A program made the translations under genes and the position numbers. The notes beneath the pieces were generated by a model. It was given only the letters and a program-made list of their open reading frames with translations. It made no database searches and had not been told where the DNA came from. A DNA stretch of 64,000 nt from Calcarisporiella thermophila CBS 279.70. Lineage: Eukaryota; Calcarisporiellomycota. The DNA is taken from positions 403,444-467,443 of the forward strand of contig NW_027192194.1 of NCBI RefSeq assembly GCF_041956535.1. Reading direction: 5' to 3'. Below, one piece after another: positions 11,331 to 21,719 of this stretch. How positions within the stretch are numbered: position 1 is the stretch's first letter; every line of letters starts with the position of its first letter.

Positions 11331-12894
11331 TTAAATGCCAAGCATTAACGAGATCAAGAAAGCGCAAAAACTAAATGTCCATATACACGGTAGAGCAGTG
11401 GATGCCGGCGATCTTCTGTCCCCAAATCCTGGTATGTTTTGAGGATTGGGCTGCTCGCGAGTGGCGTACCCAAGAGAAGAGAGAATCTGCAGTAAACGGG
11501 GGCCAATTGGTCCGGATCCACCACCACGCTTCACCGCTTCGTCTAGCGTGACCCCATGGTCTTGTACAAATCGCATCAAAAAATCAGAAGTGTTTGTGTA
11601 AGTATTGTAATCGACGTGCGAAATACTGGACCCGTCGCTAAACGGTTTTAGGGAGGTTTCGAGGATAATAGCGTCTTGTGCAGAATTTCTGCCAAGTGGA
11701 AGGAAAGCCAGATCGCGTGGAGTTGTCGCAAGTTGAAACATTTGAGCCCCGTATTTGCTATACTCTGGAGATTTGACGAGCGAAGAGAGGAAATCATTGA
11801 TGGACTTGTACTGTTTACCGACTCCCCCATTGAACGAGTCAAGTTGTTTAGTCAGTTGAGTCACGGGCGTTAAATCTGGCAGTATGACCATATATCTGTG
11901 GAAAGGAGCCAAGAGTCAGTCGCGGGGTCAAAGCACAAACATCTCGAATGGACTTACTTGTCAAAGGCATACTCATAGAATCCGTCAAAAACCACCGGAC
12001 CTGTAAATTGCTCCCCAGCACTAATGTCAGGAGTAAGCATAGACGGTGTTTGATTAACATAGTCAGACCAACTAATATCATCAAGACAAGCCACATGAGT
12101 CCAAGCTACGTTAAAGATCTCTATCGTTATCCAAACCTTGAGGTAAATCCGAGGCCATGTATCAGCTCGTGTAGTATAACAAATAAGAAATCCGACTGGT
12201 TTGGCTGTATTGTATTTCCATTCTAGAAAAATCAAAGTATTTCAGACAATGCTCTCGAATTCGAGTGGAGTGAAGGGGCAATGGAAGAGGATACTCACGT
12301 TATTAAACCAAAACGGTGCATCGGCATTAAAGATGGCTTGGATATCATACTGACCATACTGAGGGTGACTTGAGAGGTTGAGTTGTTTAACAAGGGCCTG
12401 AGGATAAAACCGTCGCATCCCATCATTATCGACCAGGGGCAGAACTCTTGCTGGCGAGGCTCCTCCTATAGAGTAAATCGATGGAAATGAATACAGAGGG
12501 AATCGGTGCACCACAGAGGATCGGCTTTACCTAAGGTTACAAATTTACTTGTGCCGCAATCGCCAATCTCTTTGCAAAAATGAAAATAGGATGCATTGAC
12601 TGTTATGGGAGTGTTTAGAATCAAAGCTGCAGATATGATTTCCCCTGCCTGCAAAAAGGCATTCTTTGCTTGATCGCACACTTTAGCATCAGCTAGGCAA
12701 TTGAAATCGATTTGAAAAAGATTGCTGCCTTGGACTTGGGCGGCCACGACTAGGTTGTCGAGGCTCGGACGATCAATCCATGGGCATGGGACCAGATTGC
12801 GGGCTCGTGTCAGGGGGTTTGGCTGCTCAATACATGTGTAGGCGGATGCAAGAGTCGAGAGGAGGAGCCACTTTGGGATGAGACGGAGGGCCAT
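11331..12894 (-). CDS. Secreted, probably GPI-anchored HExxHG (metallopeptidase-like) protein
   Basis: Five exons on the minus strand (12531-12894, 12299-12465, 12137-12222, 11958-12071, 11331-11895) sum to 432 codons (431 aa). The N-terminus MALRLIPKWLLLSTLASAYT is a signal peptide; the C-terminus ends in a hydrophobic segment (IWTFSFCAFLISLMLGI) after Ser/Ala residues, as in GPI-anchored proteins. The short third exon gives FLFVILHELIHGLGF, which joins in frame to TSSWSDYVNQTPSMLTP and then FYEYAFDKYM. HELIHG is the zinc-binding HExxHG arrangement of metallopeptidases. Several fungal secreted proteins of unassigned function share this HE-x-x-HGLGF...SSW...FDK pattern; I know the pattern but not a proven activity. 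Cys pairs (CLADAKVC, CKEIGDC) suit an extracellular protein. The third intron (12072-12136) hides the motif if missed, because an open frame runs through it. Confidence 0.75.
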
Positions 12895-13727
12895 TAGAAG
12901 CAAAGGGGAGAAGAAGGGCTCTTCTCAGTATAGTTCGGGATTGCGAGGGAGAGGATGGAGAGAGATGGAGAAGGGACGGAGGATGGGGGAGATGGAGAGG
13001 GAAAAACTGGGAATATCCTCGAGCAAAATGCGGACTGATTGTAATGCAAAATCCGCCCCTGTCAAAAAACGATTTGATCGAAACTCAATTTTCAAGGGGT
13101 GGCTGTTAGCCAAGCTGAGATCGAAATGATGGGGCCAAGGATTGGGCATGCCACCCGCTGAAAAATAAAAACATATCCGGAAATCACAGTATGATGTTTG
13201 GCAAGCGGGGATGCGCTGGGAGCGCTGCTTTTGGCTGCAACGAGTTTTCTGCAACACGAGGTCATTAAGCGGTATCCATATTGCTAACACACAAGTTCGG
13301 GCCAGGCCATTGCTCCGCCGCGGCTTGATGTTGATATACCCCTCGCAAGCTTCGCTGCCAGCTGGTTTACAACCGGGTTTGGCTGCACTAAACCTAAAGA
13401 CGCTTGGCAAACCGAACAACAAGCGCTCGCGCCCCCTTTCCATTAGACGAAGCCTCGATAAATTGGAGTAACATTGTATTAATCAAAGGAAATAACACGA
13501 AATTAGGAAGCCACTGCAAATTAGCAGTGGAGAAATGAGAAAAGCAATCTTTTCAACGGGTTGATGCCAAAAGGTGTTTGCAGCTCGTTGAATGAACACG
13601 GTGCCTTAAAATATCCCGGGATTATCAGGGGCAATAGTAAAGGATAGTCTAATGGGCTTCTACATCTTCTTTTCGCAGTATTGATGCATCATTAACTATG
13701 AGCAAAAACTTTACAAATATATACAGT
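12895..13727. other. Intergenic region with G+C-rich segment
   Basis: Lies between the start of the HExxHG gene and the stop of SUS1. The part at about 13190-13445 is richer in G+C than its surroundings and is open on both strands, but neither translation resembles a known family or has convincing splice sites. It most likely contains the promoter of the secreted protein. Confidence 0.35.
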
Positions 13728-14154
13728 TTATTGAGAGTCTTTCTCCAACCATGACTTGATCTGCTTTAACATTTCCAACTTGACAGTCTTTGGGACAGCT
13801 TCTAAATAAACAAAAAACAGACGACTTTATAAATTACAGCAAGATAAATAATGCTATTACTATTACCTCTTGCATGGGGGATCAGCTCTTTCATTAATCG
13901 CTCCATGGAAGGGGCCTCCCCACTCGGAGCTTGTAAGTCTGCATGCCATGCACATGTATATAAATGAATCTTCCCATATTTAAGAACACAATACCAATAA
14001 TCCTACTTTTACAACGCGCCTTAATCTCATCTTTCCAACCGCTCTCGCTTAATCTCTGTGTTAATAACTGATAGAGATGTTCATGTTCGCCCGATTCTAT
14101 GAACTCTCTATTTGCAGCAATGCGCAGAGGCGTTGGCGGATCGCTATTTGACAT
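13728..14154 (-). CDS. SUS1: Sus1/ENY2, SAGA and TREX-2 subunit
   Basis: Sus1 (ENY2) belongs to the SAGA deubiquitinating module and the TREX-2 mRNA export complex, linking transcription to nuclear pore export. Three exons (14007-14154, 13867-13938, 13728-13801) give 98 codons (97 aa), the family's usual size. The first exon ends with LYQLLTQRLSESGWKDEIKARCK, matching the L-x(2)-RL-x-ESGW-x-DE-(V/I)-K-x-x-C-K signature. The last two exons give PSMERLMKELIPHAREAVPKTVKLEMLKQIKSWL split across the junction, matching the helical C-terminus of ENY2. The gene is divergent from VMA10, with only 145 bases between the two ATGs. Confidence is high because the motif order, length and frame all fit. Confidence 0.9.
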
Positions 14155-14299
14155 AGTTGAAGGCTCAATAGGTGGGATGTGAAGTCACGCTAAAAATTAG
14201 GTCTTAATTTTTCTGGGAGCGTATTCCATGTAATTTTTCGTGTTCATCAAACTACTCTGGTCAAATTCAATTATTCTATTCATCTTAAACATTAGGGAA
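14155..14299. promoter_or_regulatory. Bidirectional promoter between SUS1 and VMA10
   Basis: Only 145 bases separate the two start codons, so both genes must share regulatory DNA here. It is A/T-rich. No specific factor site was recognised. Confidence 0.5.
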
Positions 14300-14868
14300 A
14301 TGGTAAAATCGACGATCTTTTTTTTTCTCAAAAGAATAATCGTATTCCTTATGAAATTTAATATTTTTAGGCTGCTCAAAATCAAAGCATTCAAACTCTT
14401 CTCGAAGCCGAAAAGGAGGCAGCCAAGATCGTCCAGAAAGCAAAGCAGTGTAGGCTCTACTATTTTTCCCTTGCTCTTTGTTCACTGCTGATTAGTTTTT
14501 TATGGCTAAATATCTGGCATCATTAATAATAGATCGTGTTCAGCGATTGAAGGATGCTCGCACTGAAGCCACGAAGGAAATTGAGCAGCTGAAGCATCAG
14601 AAAGAGGAGGAATTCAAGATGTATGAGAAAGAGGTAATTCCTATAGCATCCTCTAGCATCCTATTGTTAGATGCTAATGGCTGCATGATTCTAGCATACT
14701 GGCACATCAAGTCAGCTCGTCCAAAGATTGGAGGCCGAAACTGAACAGAAGATAAAGGAGATCCGCGAGCAATATGAGAAGAATAAGAAAGAAGTCGTTG
14801 AAAAATTGCTACTCACAGTTACTACAGTTGAGCCAAAAATCCACGAGAACTTCCGCGCATCACAATAG
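14300..14868 (+). CDS. VMA10: V-type proton ATPase subunit G
   Basis: Subunit G forms part of the peripheral stator of the V-ATPase that acidifies vacuoles. Four exons (14300-14302, 14371-14449, 14533-14633, 14716-14868) add up to 112 codons (111 aa), the normal length. The first exon is just the ATG. The protein reads M-AAQNQSIQTLLEAEKEAAKIVQKAKQY, then RVQRLKDARTEATKEIEQLK, the diagnostic N-terminal coiled coil of the family. The C-terminal part is LEAETEQKIKEIREQYEKN, also helical. The single-codon exon is unusual but makes the conserved start Met-Ala-Ala-Gln. It is divergent from SUS1. Confidence 0.92.
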
Positions 14869-16143
14869 GTGTTATAGTGATATATGACTTTTCTCATATT
14901 GAATAATAGAAAATAAAAAAAATTATTATTTACAAGAGCATCCTCAACATAAGACGAGTATGCATAACAAACACCGAATCTCTTGATCTTTTAGCGACTG
15001 TTTTTTGTGCTCTTTTGTTCAATCCTCTTGTGTATAGATGTCTAATAGACAATTAAGTATTGCGAGAGGAGCGCGAATACTATCTAATTCTGGCTTTAGA
15101 TATACATGCTACTACTCTCACCTTACAGGCAAAGTGTGATAGATATATAATCACAGAATAAAGATCTGATATCTGCCAGTATATCTTATGACATTAATAG
15201 TTATGGCTAACAAGTCAAACCGTTAGTTCAGGTTGAGTTTTTCATCTACTATATTAAACATCCATGCCAACAGCTGTAACCACCTTATTTGCGATGACCA
15301 TGTGATTCCTCTTTCTTACAATACTAGGTCTACTTTGTGCATTGATTGGTGCAAACTTTCATTCTTGTGCCCGAGAATATAAGATTGGATCCTTTAGCAG
15401 AATGTAATCGTACCAGTTACGTTTTCATAGAATAAAATATGGCCTACTTTCATTCATCCGATCCCGAATGTTAAAGAGAAGACTAGTAAAATGCAACATT
15501 GATGACTGGAGTAAGTTATTATTAGTTCTAGAAATGATCCTCATGTTGCACTGAAATATCAGAGGCTGATACATATACTCAATTGTTAATTTCCAAGAGT
15601 TTTGCCTAGATGTATTATAATAAGATGAATCGATACATACCGTAGAGCCATGATAGGGATTGTTTAGCTTTAGATCATCTTGGAAGTAGGGGAAGAATGG
15701 AATAAAAACTATCGACATCGATAGAGTTGTTCTCGATATATTACATAATATTATTATGACACAAAGGATATTATGGATATCGATTCTACCACACTTATCG
15801 GTAAAAAAACTCTTAAAATATTAAAATTTTTTGTTTAGACGACTAAAAACCCGCGAGAAAGAGAAAATCTTCCTTTCCATTAATCTACTTATCATCTACT
15901 GAAGCAAAGATTATTCTTCATTCTTTTTGTTCTTGTCTTAATCCTCGCATTTCCTTAATCGCTTTTGCTTAATCGCTTTTTTACCTATAATAAGTCTTGT
16001 TTAATTGCTTTATTCTCTTATTTTTCTTACCTCTTATAAGTGTGGCTCTTCCCATCTATCCCATTCCATCATTGTACTAATCAATCAAACACCATTTTCC
16101 ACCCAAAATTCCACCCCTTGAGCTCACAGGACTACAGTCCACT
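14869..16143. other. Intergenic region, no supported gene
   Basis: About 1.3 kb, A/T-rich, between VMA10 and the LAMMER kinase. The longest frame (97 codons, minus strand, 15425-15718) has no motif and no homologue I recognise. A small inverted repeat TATCG-ACAT-CGATA lies around 15710-15723. C/T-rich sequence immediately before 16144 is likely the kinase leader. Confidence 0.4.
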
Positions 16144-17986
16144 ATGACTGTGGCAGTCACCCGTCGACGCAAACGCAATTCCAATTGGGAAGAGGAGTTT
16201 TACCGCAACGGCTATCCGCGGGAAGTCATTGTTATCGATTCTCCTACTCCTCCGCCTCCACCCACCGCCCCAACCCTTCTGCCTCCTCTTACTGCACCTA
16301 CAACCTACTCCTCTTCATCGTCAAGACCCCCAATTAATGAGAATGGGGGTGTTTTGCCGAGCCCTTATTCGGGATTGACTGAAAGCCCCGCCAGGCATAT
16401 TAGCTCGGTGAGAAGAGGAAAGAGAGAGGATATACCAGGCACAAAGAGGCGCAAAATGGACATGCATGCTGGAAGGACTGTCGGCGGGGGAGCCACATAC
16501 TATCCTTGCTATGCTGGGGGTGATTGCGTGGATTGTGCCTCAGGGATTGCGAGACATGAGGAAGTATCATATAGAGAGGTATGTGAACTATTGGTCTATG
16601 GCCTATTATGATGATGAGATAGAGTTAATATATTTTATGAACCTTCAATTCGAATGGCAGATTTATCCACCGCCTCCACCACTTCCTCCACCCTCAGCTG
16701 TTACTCGCACCTTACCTCCAGGGCAACCCGCATATGACGATAAAGATGGGCATTATATAGTCATTCCAGATGATGACCTAACACCACGATGTAAATATCC
16801 GAGGTGTTATCCAGTGTTATGCACTCATTCTAATACTCCTCCTTTTAGATCGCATTATACGGCAGCTTGGACAGGGTACTTTCGGCAAAGTTGTAGAATG
16901 TTGGGATAGAGTCACTCGCACCTACTGCGCTATCAAGATTATAAGAGCAATCCAAAAATATCGAGATGCGAGCAAGATCGAGATCCGAGTGCTGAACACT
17001 TTGAAAGATAAAGATCCGTTAAATCTCAAGTATATACCTAATTTCTACTCCTCTAGTAAAATAAGCGAGATATTCAGCTATGTCTGTGTATATGTCCGTT
17101 TTTAGCAAATGCATTCATTTGCGGGAGTGCTTCGATTTTCGCAACCATATATGCATGGTGTTCGACTTACTCGGGCAATCCGTATTCGATTTCTTGAAAG
17201 AGAATGGATTCGCACCATTTCCCCCAGATCAAATACAAGATTTTGCGAAACAGCTCTTGACAAGTGTTGCTTGTAAGTCTCCGCTTTCACCTCTTTATTT
17301 TAATACTTTACTTTAAGTTTGAACTAATATATATATATTCATATTGGTTCTTAGTTCTTCATGATCTGCACCTTATCCATACCGATCTCAAGCCAGAAAA
17401 CATTCTTTTAGTCAATGGAGAGTACAAGATGGTATCAAGTCGTCGCCATCCCTCAAAGATGCAACGCGTGCTGCTCGACACCGAGATCAGACTCATTGAT
17501 TTTGGGAGTGCTACATTTGAATCCGAGTACCATTCTTCGGTGGTTTCCACTCGACATTACCGCGCTCCAGAGGTTATACTAGGAATGGGATGGTCATACC
17601 CGTGTGACATCTGGTCCATTGGTTGTATTCTGGTCGAATTATATACTGGTGATGCACTTTTTCAGACCCACGACAATCTAGAGCACTTGGCCATGATGGA
17701 GGCAGTACTGGGGCGGATGGGAGAGAGGATGGTGCGGCAGGCCTCTAAACAATATCAAAAGTATTTTCGAGGCGGGCGGCTGGATTATCCTAACGAAGAG
17801 ACGAATCGGCAGAGTAGAAAATATGTGAAGGCGATGCGCCCACTACACGAGATTGTGCCCCCCACCTCGGCATTAAACGAACTGTTTTTGAATTTACTAA
17901 GGAAACTGTTGGTCTACGATCCGGTGGAGCGGATAACAGCAAGAGAAGCCTTAAGGCATCCTTACTTTTTTGCACAGGCCAACTGA
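16144..17986 (+). CDS. LAMMER/CLK-family dual-specificity protein kinase
   Basis: Nuclear kinases of this family (yeast Kns1, animal CLKs) phosphorylate SR splicing factors and other targets. Five exons (16144-16578, 16661-16790, 16849-17029, 17106-17272, 17355-17986) give 515 codons (514 aa). Residues 1 to about 185 form a disordered, Pro/Ser-rich, basic region. The catalytic domain follows: glycine loop GQGTFGKVVECWD, lysine in CAIKII, catalytic loop HTDLKPEN (the HTD form typical of CLKs), LIDFGSATF, and STRHYRAPEVILG. The name-giving motif is present as EHLAMMEAVLG. The glycine loop only appears after removal of the intron at 16791-16848. The gene converges on DSN1. Orthology to Kns1 is likely but inferred. 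Confidence 0.93.
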
Positions 17987-18708
17987 AAATTTAATGGGTT
18001 TATCTGGAAGATCTCTGTTTATTTTTTGAGGGTTTTTTTTTGCTAGGATGTTGAAATGGGTCTTTTATTTTTTGCTCTTTTTTCACTTTACTCTTTTGTT
18101 AGTATAAATTATACTCTTATTGCCAATTTTCTGATGAGTGTGTGAAATAATAAGATTTATTTTGTTTCTCCCTCTGTGCTTTTACCTCTTCGTGCATATT
18201 CACACATTCGAAAAAATAAGAGATGTTTCGTTATTTTTATGAACCTACATCTTTGTCATTTTTCCCTTATGTATATTTTTTTTTCTGGTATTCTTTTAGT
18301 ATTTATAACCTTTTTTTTTTGGAAGACCAAAAACAATCAATATATATGTTATGTATATATCTACGTCCATTTGCCAACTTTGCCAGTCTGCCAACTGCTT
18401 ATTGATCCAATCATGACCATGGGGATAATCTTCATTAGCCACTCCCAATATCATGATATATTCCTACTAACATAAAGCGGCAAAATATAAGTATATGTAT
18501 ATGAAAAAAAAACACAAAATATATTACATTACAATAAAAAAAAAAAGAAAAAGAAAAACGTGAAAAAAACTAATTAAAAAAGATTAAACGAGGATAAATT
18601 GAGCAAAACATACAATTTAATAAAATAAATGTGGCTAGAAGAAAAAGTGAATTAATTTATAACACAACAAGGAGAGAAATAGCATATCAAATTTCAGAAT
18701 TCTTTGCG
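17987..18708. other. Convergent 3' intergenic region
   Basis: About 720 bases between the stop codons of the LAMMER kinase and DSN1. It is extremely A/T-rich, T-rich at the left and A-rich at the right (18500-18680), as expected for 3' untranslated regions on opposite strands. No coding frame is supported. Confidence 0.5.
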
Positions 18709-20459
18709 CTAGCTTTCATCTCTCTCCATACTCGCGGCCAGTTTTTTCAATACATCCATAGGCTCCAACTTTACTAGCTGCTCCTGTTCCTGTCGTTCTC
18801 CTATTGCTCCAATAAGCCGTTTGAAGAGGCCATCGCCATAGGCTCGTACTGCACGATCAAATTGCGAAGCCTGGTACATTGAATGATGCAGTCTATCCAC
18901 ATGGTTTTCCAAATTCATTGCAAAGGTGTCGAAATTATCTCCTTCACTTGGAGCGAAATGGCGATGCCAAAATGCTCGTTCTTCGTCAGTGAGTGCATTC
19001 ATATCGAAAATTTGGCTTGAATCCATGGGAGGTGTGGGATGTGAGACGGCGGAAGAAGTGGAGGGATGGATGGGATCAGTTAGTTGTGTACGAATTTGGT
19101 TTGGGGGGTCATTGGGTGTGTGTCCCGGAGGAAGTATTGCGGCGCAAGAGTCTACGGCTCTTGCATGTAGTTCGTAGAAACGGTGATTTAGCGATTTCCA
19201 TAGTTGGATCTCATTTTCGAGTCTAGAAGCAGATTTAATAGCGTTAGATTCCAACCAAATACCCATGCATCCGCGTTTGTATTCCATACCGATCTACTCT
19301 CTCTTGATATTCTATTCGTTTCTGAGCATTCACCACATTTTGAGGATGTGGTTTTTTTTCAGTAGTTATATCCTCCTGTGCTCCATCATTCTAAACAAAA
19401 AGTAAAGTACATGAGCTATAATGATCATTGAAACCAGGCGAATATAATGTAATTACTATTCGATGTAGCCACGATGTGTTAATTTTACCGTTCATTAGAG
19501 CGTTTATCACATCCTCTTGAATTGATTTTGCTAAAATTACATTTAAAAAATTAGTATCCCTTATAACAGCTAATATCAACTGCAATTCACAATACCTATT
19601 CTTGTAGCGTTCGAGGTTTCGGGCTGTGAATTAATACACCGTCTTGCACACCATACTAATAGCTGGCGCATTTGCTGTGGAGGAGGAATTTCTGGTGAAA
19701 TATGTCGATAGAAATCCTTGGGATCAATTTCGGGATGTGGTACAGCTATATAAAAAAAAAGCATGAGCTGGGCTAGAAGGAACACATGTTTGTATCAAGC
19801 TATATCTACCAATAACACCACTTGCCATTCTTGACAATCTCTTTCCTCGAAGTTGGAAACTTGAGCGCCTCCGAACATTGCGGAACTCCTTATTTCGTGC
19901 TATTAAAGGTGTCTCATTCACGGGCATTGGTATTAAGAGTTCTGTGACCGCTGGAAGGGGTGGTTGGCGTCTCAGAGAAAAGCTTGTGTGCTCGCCTCCG
20001 AATGCCGGCGGAAGTTGTGCACCAATATCTTGTTTTGATGAGATGGAGGGACGAGAACCAGATATCTGTCGTAAATTTTTGCGACGTTTAAATACGAAGC
20101 CACAATCCTCTTCTTGCTCAGATTCTACAAGAACAAATAGGTTGATTTAACAAAAGCAACGAAAATATAATGTTGTTTTTATCCAAATCCTGGCATCGAT
20201 TACTATAAATTGATCTTTATCTAAAAAAATACTGATACCAACCTCGAATTTTTTCCTGATTCAATAAAGACACGGAAAAAAATATAGCAAAAGTATATTA
20301 ATACCAGGATCTATATGGGATCGACGTTATAAATTAAATTACCCCTTTTCCTTCTGATTTCAGCTCTTTATTGTGTTGTCCATTTACCGGCCGATTTTCA
20401 TCCAATGCATCGAAATCTATTTTACGTCGATTGACGAGAGTGTAATTTGATTGATTCAT
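18709..20459 (-). CDS. DSN1: Kinetochore protein Mis13/Dsn1
   Basis: Dsn1 (Mis13) is a subunit of the MIS12 complex that connects centromeric chromatin to the NDC80 complex. Seven exons (20343-20459, 20243-20255, 19810-20124, 19596-19745, 19457-19530, 19290-19390, 18709-19222) sum to 428 codons (427 aa). The family signature lies at the exon 3/4 junction: a basic RRRSSFQLRGKRLSRMASG segment, a plausible Aurora B/Ipl1 target, followed by VPHPEIDPKDFYRHISPEIP and QQMRQLLVWCARR. A predicted coiled coil follows (QKRIEYQERVDRLENEIQLW spans a 67-base intron that would otherwise be read through). Exon 2 is a microexon of only 13 bases. The last part is Ser/Pro-rich with a helical end. Assignment rests on the MRQLLVWC block, which is strongly conserved. 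Confidence 0.88.
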
Positions 20460-21160
20460 TATATCAGGCTAAACCGCTTTTATAAACACCTAGATCTACG
20501 CAAGTGTTTACACTGGGCGCAAATTGACTCTAATTCCGGTGATGTTAAAGTCCTAATTATATTGGTTATTTAATTTTTTTTTAAAAACGCGAAAATTCGC
20601 GTATCTCCTTTTTTATGATGATACGTCATCAATGGCTTAACCGTTGCTCTATTGGCATCTGCTATTTTGGATTGCATTGCGTTACAACTATTTAATACGA
20701 AACAAATGTTGATACTCTAATATAACCACCAAGGTAATAATAGATTTACAGCCAGAAATATCTGACTAGATGCACTAGTTCAAAAATGATTGGTGAGAGA
20801 AATATTTATTAGATTTTTTAAGAAAAAGTTATTATCTGAGAGTCAATAGGTTACTATTGATCTTGAATCAAGACCATCTTCTCTACCACAGCATTATATG
20901 CAATAATAAACACACCCACCCACTCTTTTCTTATTGCATTCAAAAGGTATAGCTCTAAATAGGTCAAAAAGTCGAGTTTCTCACAATCTGTTTTTCTATG
21001 GGGATACCTAAACTTTATGTCATTTGAGCACGCTTCTGCTTCGAAGGCTGTGTGTGGTGGAGGTCTCGAGATAGGAGGAAAGAAGAATTTCTTTCTTATT
21101 TCTTTCTCATAAAATCGTTCCACTTTTACTCACCTTTATATATCTTTTTTTTTTTCAAGT
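20460..21160. promoter_or_regulatory. Intergenic region upstream of DSN1 and the small mitochondrial-type gene
   Basis: About 700 bases between divergent start codons. A near-palindromic TGATGATACGTCATCA at about 20616-20632 contains TACGTCA, the half site used by ATF/CREB-type bZIP factors; this is a suggestion only. An 89-codon minus-strand frame (20854-21123) has no recognisable motif. A C/T-rich tract directly precedes the ATG at 21161. Confidence 0.35.
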
Positions 21161-21455
21161 ATGTTTGCAACTGCTACTCGCTCTTCCCTTCGAGCACGCT
21201 CTGCTCGAACTCTTTTGCGTTCAGAGGGCCCTCGTCCAAAGCCTGCCGTGGACAGCGCTAATCAAACTAATGGTGCAAATAAACAGAGCTCAGGACCAAG
21301 TGGCACTACCATTTTGCTTATTATTGCTGCAGCCGGCGGTGGATACTGGTGGATGACTTCAAAGAGTAAGAAAAGTTTTCTCCGTTGAACTGCCTAACTG
21401 TTTTATTAATATAGCCATTCCTATGATAGAAACTGAAGGCACTAAGGAAAATTGA
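21161..21455 (+). CDS. Small single-pass, mitochondrial-type membrane protein of unknown function
   Basis: Two exons (21161-21365, 21415-21455) give 82 codons (81 aa). The N-terminus MFATATRSSLRARSARTLLR is rich in Arg, Ser and Ala with no acidic residues, as in mitochondrial targeting peptides. A Gly/Asn/Ser-rich linker is followed by one hydrophobic segment TTILLIIAAAGGGYWWM and a short polar tail that ends after the 49-base intron. I do not recognise the family. The layout (presequence, linker, single helix with a small-residue GGG run, short tail) suggests an inner-membrane accessory subunit or assembly factor, by inference only. It lies 265 bases upstream of GCN1 on the same strand. Confidence 0.65.
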
Positions 21456-21719
21456 ATTTTATCAGTCCTTATATTATTCTCTTTCGTGTCTTTCTAAGTC
21501 ATATAAATCACGTAATAAAATTGGTTTCGCTCTTCGTATCTAGTAAGGGGGCTGCGCCACTTAAGTGACGTTTTATTTGTGCATTTATTTGAGTCCGGTG
21601 TGGGGGACGCGACCGAAGCAAGTTGTGTAGAGGTGTTGTAAGAATAAGTGATTTTGATCCTGAAACCCTTAGAGTACAAGCACAAAAAGTAATTACAAGG
21701 AGGTTTGGCTGCATTGAAA

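Noticed and set aside
12106-12136. A 31-base intron in the HExxHG protein gene
   Set aside because: Too short for an intron and it does not keep the frame; the 65-base alternative (12072-12136) keeps frame and restores the conserved SSW segment.
12925-13443. A 172-codon minus-strand frame upstream of the HExxHG gene
   Set aside because: No start context, no motif, equally open on the other strand; more likely promoter/leader DNA.
15425-15718. A 97-codon minus-strand gene
   Set aside because: A/T-rich, without motif; frames of this length occur by chance in the region.
20854-21123. An 89-codon minus-strand gene between DSN1 and the small mitochondrial-type gene
   Set aside because: No ATG start, no recognisable motif, and it lies in the expected promoter of the neighbour.
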